Positions 60,197 to 64,000 of a stretch of DNA of 64,000 nucleotides are shown here, in pieces. A model generated the notes under the pieces. It saw nothing but the letters and a program-made list of their open reading frames with translations. It had not been told where the DNA came from and did no database searches. Position 1 is the first letter of the stretch. Each line of letters begins with the position of its first letter. Source of the stretch: an uncultured Collinsella sp. Its GTDB lineage: Bacteria; Actinomycetota; Coriobacteriia; Coriobacteriales; Coriobacteriaceae. Location of the stretch: NCBI GenBank assembly GCA_902490365.1, contig CABUDQ010000004.1:9187-73186 (forward strand), given 5' to 3'. The translations under genes and the position numbers were made by a program.

Positions 60197-61465
60197 ATGG
60201 ATACCGAGCTGTTTGATATCAAGATTCGCGCCGTCGAGGGTGGCGTTACGGCTGCGGCTGGTTTTAAAGCTGCAGGCATCCATGCGGGATTCCGCAAGAA
60301 CCCCGAGCGTCTGGATTACGCGCTCGTCGTGCCCGATAAACCCTGTCCCGGTGCCGGCGTGTTTACCACCAATCGCTTTTGCGCGGCGCCCGTGCAGGTG
60401 AGCCGTGCCAACCTGGGCGGTGCCGACAAGGGCTACGGTATCATCGCCGGTGTTTCGGTCAACTCTGGCAATGCCAACGCCGCCACGGGTGAGACCGGCC
60501 TTGCCTGCGCGCGCGAGACGTGCAGCATCGCATCGCAGGTCATCGGCTGCGAGCCCCAGCAGATTCTGGTTGCCTCCACGGGTGTGATTGGCCAGATTCT
60601 GCCGATCGACACGTTTGAGACCGCCATTCCTGCTGCCTACGAGGCGCTCTCCGCCCACGGTGGCGCCGATGCCGCTCGCGCCATCATGACGACCGACACG
60701 CACTCCAAGGAGTACGCCGTATCCTACGTCAGTGAGGCTGCGGGTCATGCGGGCAATGTCTATACGGTAGGCGGAATGTGCAAGGGCTCGGGCATGATCA
60801 TGCCCAATATGGCCACCATGATCGCAGTTATCACCACCGATGCCCCCGTCGAGCCTGCGGCACTTCATGCCCTGCTGCTCTCGACCGTCAAGCAGACCTT
60901 TAACAAGGTAACGGTCGATTCCGACACCTCGACCAACGACACCTGCATCATGCTTGCCTCCGGCGCCGCTGCCGCAGATGCCGAGCCTATCGTCGAGGGC
61001 TCCGATGCCTTTGACGAGTTGGCGTTTGCCGTGCACGAGGTGTGCGAGAGCCTGGCGCGCAATATCGCCGCCGATGGTGAGGGCGCATCCAAGCTTGTTA
61101 CGGTCAACGTTACCGGCGCCGCTAACGACGAGGAGGCCGATATCGCCGCCCGTGCCGTTGCCAACTCGCCGCTCGTTAAGACCTGCATCGCCGGCCACGA
61201 CTGCAACTGGGGCCGCGTTGCTATGGCGCTTGGCAAGTGCGGCGTGAAGTTTAATCAGGAAGACGTTTCCATCGACATGATGGGCATGCCTGTCTGTCGC
61301 GACGGTCTGACTGTTCCCTTTGACGAGGACGAGGCTCTACGACGTTTTGAGGCGCCCGAGATCGTGATCTCGGCCGACCTGGGCGCAGGCGACGCGGCAA
61401 CGACCGTGTGGACCTGCGACCTCACGCATGAGTACATCTCCATCAACGGCGACTACCGTTCCTAG
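60197..61465 (+). CDS. argJ: Bifunctional glutamate N-acetyltransferase/ornithine acetyltransferase
   Basis: This 422-residue enzyme recycles acetyl groups between N-acetylornithine and glutamate. The self-cleavage site is present: GGMCKGSGMIMPNMATMIAV, with Thr207 as the new N-terminal nucleophile. VSVNSGNANAATG and CNWGRVAMALG are also conserved. AAGGAGTC lies upstream of ATG. With argJ present, a separate argA or argE is not needed. A 135-nt gap after argC shows no extra gene. Confidence 0.95.
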   Translation: MDTELFDIKIRAVEGGVTAAAGFKAAGIHAGFRKNPERLDYALVVPDKPCPGAGVFTTNRFCAAPVQVSRANLGGADKGYGIIAGVSVNSGNANAATGETGLACARETCSIASQVIGCEPQQILVASTGVIGQILPIDTFETAIPAAYEALSAHGGADAARAIMTTDTHSKEYAVSYVSEAAGHAGNVYTVGGMCKGSGMIMPNMATMIAVITTDAPVEPAALHALLLSTVKQTFNKVTVDSDTSTNDTCIMLASGAAAADAEPIVEGSDAFDELAFAVHEVCESLARNIAADGEGASKLVTVNVTGAANDEEADIAARAVANSPLVKTCIAGHDCNWGRVAMALGKCGVKFNQEDVSIDMMGMPVCRDGLTVPFDEDEALRRFEAPEIVISADLGAGDAATTVWTCDLTHEYISINGDYRS

Positions 61466-61546
61466 ATTCCAGGCACGCTGCGCATCTTGCCGCGATTGCG
61501 GACAGCGGAGCACGGCGCGATAACGATACGAAAGACGAGGCAGATT

Positions 61547-62527
61547 ATGAAATTCGCACGCGATTGTCGTTCGAGTGAATCCAACGAAGCAACCGCGCAG
61601 CTGCTGTTCGAAGCGCTGCCGTGGATTAAGAACCTGACCGGCAAGACGGTTGTTATCAAATATGGCGGAGCCGCCATGGTTGATGAGCGGCTGCGCCGCG
61701 ACGTGATGAGCGACATCGTCCTGCTCAAGATCATCGGCATGCGCCCTGTTATCGTGCACGGTGGCGGCAAGGCCATCAACGAGGCGCTGAGCCACTACGA
61801 CATCCCCGTCGAGTTTATGAACGGCCAGCGCGTGACCACGCCGGCGACCATGGATATCGTGCGCGAGGTGCTGGGCGGCAAGGTTAACCAGGAGCTGGTT
61901 GCCGCCATCAACCACCACGGCAACCTGGCCGTGGGCGTGTCGGGCAGCGATGCTGGCACGCTCATCGCCGAGCCGCTCGACCCCGAGCTCGGTCGCGTGG
62001 GCAAAGTGACGCACGTTAACACCGACTATATCGAGCGCTTACTCGATAGCGAGTACATCCCCGTTATCGCTACCGTCGCGGCGGGGGAGGACGGCGGCTT
62101 CTTCAACATCAACGCCGATACCGCCGCCGGTGCCGTTGCGGCAGCGCTCCACGCGCACAAGGCGATCTTTTTGACCGACGTCGACGGCCTGTACAAGGAC
62201 TTTAGCGATAAAGACTCACTCATCTCCAACCTAACACTCGACGAGGTTAACGAAATGCTCTACGGCGGCGAGGTCGATAAGGGCATGATTCCCAAGCTGC
62301 GCGCGGCCGTCGATGCGCTTGCCGGCGGCGTATTTCGCGCTCACATCATCAACGGCACCACGCCGCATTCGCTGCTGCTGGAGCTGCTGACCGATGCCGG
62401 CGTCGGCACCGTGATCCATTCCACCGAGACGGCTTACGAGTTCGATACGCATCCGCATCCGCTTTCGACGTTTGCTGCGCGTCTGACCGAGAACCTCGAC
62501 GAGGTCGAGAAGCTTCAGACGGTCTAA
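61547..62527 (+). CDS. argB: Acetylglutamate kinase
   Basis: This 326-residue amino acid kinase phosphorylates N-acetylglutamate. Motifs are VVIKYGGAAMVDERLR, RPVIVHGGGKAIN, INADTAAGAVAAALHA, and DKGMIPKLRAA. Length is above the common 290-300 because of extra N-terminal residues. The ATG at 61547 has GACGAGG upstream; the frame from 61487 is not supported. Feedback inhibition by arginine is common in the longer, hexameric type but cannot be read here with certainty. Confidence 0.95.
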   Translation: MKFARDCRSSESNEATAQLLFEALPWIKNLTGKTVVIKYGGAAMVDERLRRDVMSDIVLLKIIGMRPVIVHGGGKAINEALSHYDIPVEFMNGQRVTTPATMDIVREVLGGKVNQELVAAINHHGNLAVGVSGSDAGTLIAEPLDPELGRVGKVTHVNTDYIERLLDSEYIPVIATVAAGEDGGFFNINADTAAGAVAAALHAHKAIFLTDVDGLYKDFSDKDSLISNLTLDEVNEMLYGGEVDKGMIPKLRAAVDALAGGVFRAHIINGTTPHSLLLELLTDAGVGTVIHSTETAYEFDTHPHPLSTFAARLTENLDEVEKLQTV

Positions 62528-62596
62528 CTGACCCGCAGCCGCCCCATTTCTGCACCCATAGGCCTGCGCCGTCCGGCGCTCAACGAAAGGCATCCC

Positions 62597-63880
62597 ATGT
62601 CACTTGCAGCTCAGCAATCGCTTGAATCCCATTACGTTATGCATACCTTTGGCCGCTCTCCGGTCGAGTTTGTCGAGGGTCACGGCATGAAGCTCACCGG
62701 CGACGATGGTCGTGAGTACCTCGACTTTCTTGCCGGCATCGGCGTGTGCAGCCTAGGTCATGGCGACCCGGCTGTGCTCTCGGCGCTCGAGGCACAGACC
62801 AAAAAGCTCATGCATGTCTCCAATTACTTCTACATCGAGCAGCGTGGACAGGTCGCGGCGCTGCTGTCCAAGCTTGCCAACGACGACTTAGATGGTGCAC
62901 GCGTGCTTGCCGATGCCATTGCCGCCGGCGATGAGACCACGGCAGCTGCTCTTGGTGCCCCGGCTGCGGATGAGCAGGTTTGGGAGACCTTCTTTGCCAA
63001 CTCCGGCGCCGAGGCCAACGAGGGCTCGATGAAGCTCGCGCGCCTGTACGCCAAGCGTGCCGGTAACGGCGGCAACACTATCGTGTGCATGCGCGGCGGC
63101 TTCCACGGCCGTACGCTCGAGACCATTGCCGCCACCATGCAGGATTGGCTGCAGGATAGTTTCCGCCCGCTGCCGGGTGGCTTTGTGGCCTGTACGCCCA
63201 ACGATATCAATGAACTGCGTGCGATCTTTAAGCAGCTGGGGAGCGAAATATGTGCCGTGATGCTCGAGCCGATCCAGGGTGAGAGTGGCGTGCACCCCAT
63301 GACCGAGGAGTTTATGGCGGCAGCGCGCGACCTGGCACACGAAGTGGGCGCCGTGCTTATAGCCGACGAGGTCCAGTGCGGCATCTTCCGCTCCGGCAAG
63401 CCGTTTGCATTCCAAACCTATGGCGTGGAACCCGACATCATGAGCCTTGCCAAGGGCATTGCCGATGGCGTGCCCATGGGTGCCGTCGTAGCAAAGAAGG
63501 AGATTGCCGACGTGTTTAAGCCGGGCGACCACGGCTCGACCTTTGGCGGTAGCTGCTTGGCTGTCGCGGCGTGCGCCGCGACGCTCTCCGCGCTCGTGCG
63601 CGGCGATTATGCCGACCATGCTGCCAAGGTAGGCGCCTATATGGAGGCAAAGCTCGCCAAGCTGCCGAACGTGACCGAGGTGCGTGGCCGCGGCTTGATG
63701 CTCGGCTGTGATTTGGATGATGCCGCGGGCGACGCGCATGATATTGTTGCCCGCGCGCTGGCCGCCGGTGCCGTGATTAACGCTACAGGTGCTCATACGC
63801 TGCGTTTCCTGCCGCCGCTCGTCTGCGAGGAATCCGACGTGGACAGTCTGATCGAGATCCTGTCGGACGTTTTGGCCTAA
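62597..63880 (+). CDS. argD: Acetylornithine aminotransferase
   Basis: This 427-residue PLP enzyme of class III has GIGVCSLGHGDPAV, FFANSGAEANEGSMKLAR, GGFHGRTLETIAAT, LIADEVQCGIFRSGK, and the Schiff-base Lys in SLAKGIADGVPMG. Compared with ArgD of 390-400 residues it has an Ala/Asp/Glu-rich insertion of about 28 residues (about 96-129) between the LSKLA helix and the WETFFANSG strand. GAAAGGC precedes ATG. The last 120 nt of the window after it hold no supported feature. Confidence 0.95.
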   Translation: MSLAAQQSLESHYVMHTFGRSPVEFVEGHGMKLTGDDGREYLDFLAGIGVCSLGHGDPAVLSALEAQTKKLMHVSNYFYIEQRGQVAALLSKLANDDLDGARVLADAIAAGDETTAAALGAPAADEQVWETFFANSGAEANEGSMKLARLYAKRAGNGGNTIVCMRGGFHGRTLETIAATMQDWLQDSFRPLPGGFVACTPNDINELRAIFKQLGSEICAVMLEPIQGESGVHPMTEEFMAAARDLAHEVGAVLIADEVQCGIFRSGKPFAFQTYGVEPDIMSLAKGIADGVPMGAVVAKKEIADVFKPGDHGSTFGGSCLAVAACAATLSALVRGDYADHAAKVGAYMEAKLAKLPNVTEVRGRGLMLGCDLDDAAGDAHDIVARALAAGAVINATGAHTLRFLPPLVCEESDVDSLIEILSDVLA

Positions 63881-64000
63881 CACAGCGAAATAACTTAACT
63901 TTGACCGGGTTCCGGACTGCGGACGTGCCCTATGTGGCATGATTCGGTGGCGCGCGCAGACGTGGTGTAAGAGCGTCCCGAGGTCCGTCGCTGCAAGTCC

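Noticed and set aside
63881..64000. Start of an RNA gene or next arginine gene at the right edge
   Set aside because: TTGACC at 63901 hints at a promoter but has no -10 box at a usable distance, and no RNA fold or start codon with an SD can be supported in 120 nt.

Overview
The window is a 64 kb chromosomal stretch of a GC-rich (about 60% by eye) Gram-positive bacterium, most likely Collinsella or a close relative in the Coriobacteriia. This is inferred from the mix of Asp23/AmaP envelope genes, an LtaS-like sulfatase, an ECF riboflavin transporter, the MEP enzyme Dxs, a fused 2-hydroxyacyl-CoA dehydratase activase-type protein and many dispersed hairpins. No rRNA, tRNA, CRISPR array or prophage was seen.

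Layout. 1-7.7 kb: end of a radical SAM gene, a hydrolase, a degenerate GGDEF-receiver-HD-GYP signalling protein with its HPt partner, a DUF2975/YozG-type regulator pair with a palindromic operator, and a three-gene ABC exporter operon. 7.7-12.1 kb (minus strand): a glutamate/glutamine-type ABC importer with a class-I glutamine-amidotransferase-like peptidase. 12.2-12.4 kb: an array of six copies of a 15-bp motif in alternating orientation every 40 bp. 12.5-18.1 kb: dxs, an HD protein, a CmpB-like membrane protein, and amt-glnK for ammonium uptake. 18.2-21.2 kb: TetR regulator, MFS exporter, HAD phosphatase. 21.2-21.5 kb: a short membrane peptide behind a LexA-box-like promoter. 21.7-27.2 kb: TetR regulator plus a 1593-residue activase. 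27.3-32.5 kb: a 3-hydroxyacyl-CoA dehydrogenase, a DUF389 protein with an EF-hand loop, and an OPT transporter. 32.8-43.3 kb: coaX, dCMP deaminase, a NifU-like protein, lgt, a large membrane protein, yebC, the amaP/DUF2273/asp23 envelope cluster, YitT, and a zinc-ribbon membrane protein. 43.4-50 kb: two amidohydrolases, an LtaS-like enzyme with a frameshifted small gene before it, and a His/Cys-rich small membrane protein. 50.3-52.4 kb: groES-groEL. 52.4-54.1 kb: an IS110-family element. 54.3-58.8 kb: FMN riboswitch, ribU, fused ecfA, ecfT and two flavin-binding-type proteins. 58.9-63.9 kb: argC-argJ-argB-argD behind ARG-box-like palindromes.

Working together, the window covers nitrogen economy (glutamate uptake, Amt/GlnK, arginine synthesis), riboflavin salvage and envelope maintenance. 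The most unusual material is non-coding: the 40-bp alternating array; a family of hairpins with conserved GGGACAGG-like loops but different stems; perfect 34-bp and 22-bp inverted repeats upstream of coaX and over the HAD start codon; a possible SOS-controlled toxin-like peptide; and an IS110 transposase fused to an XRE helix-turn-helix inside 37-bp perfect inverted repeats.
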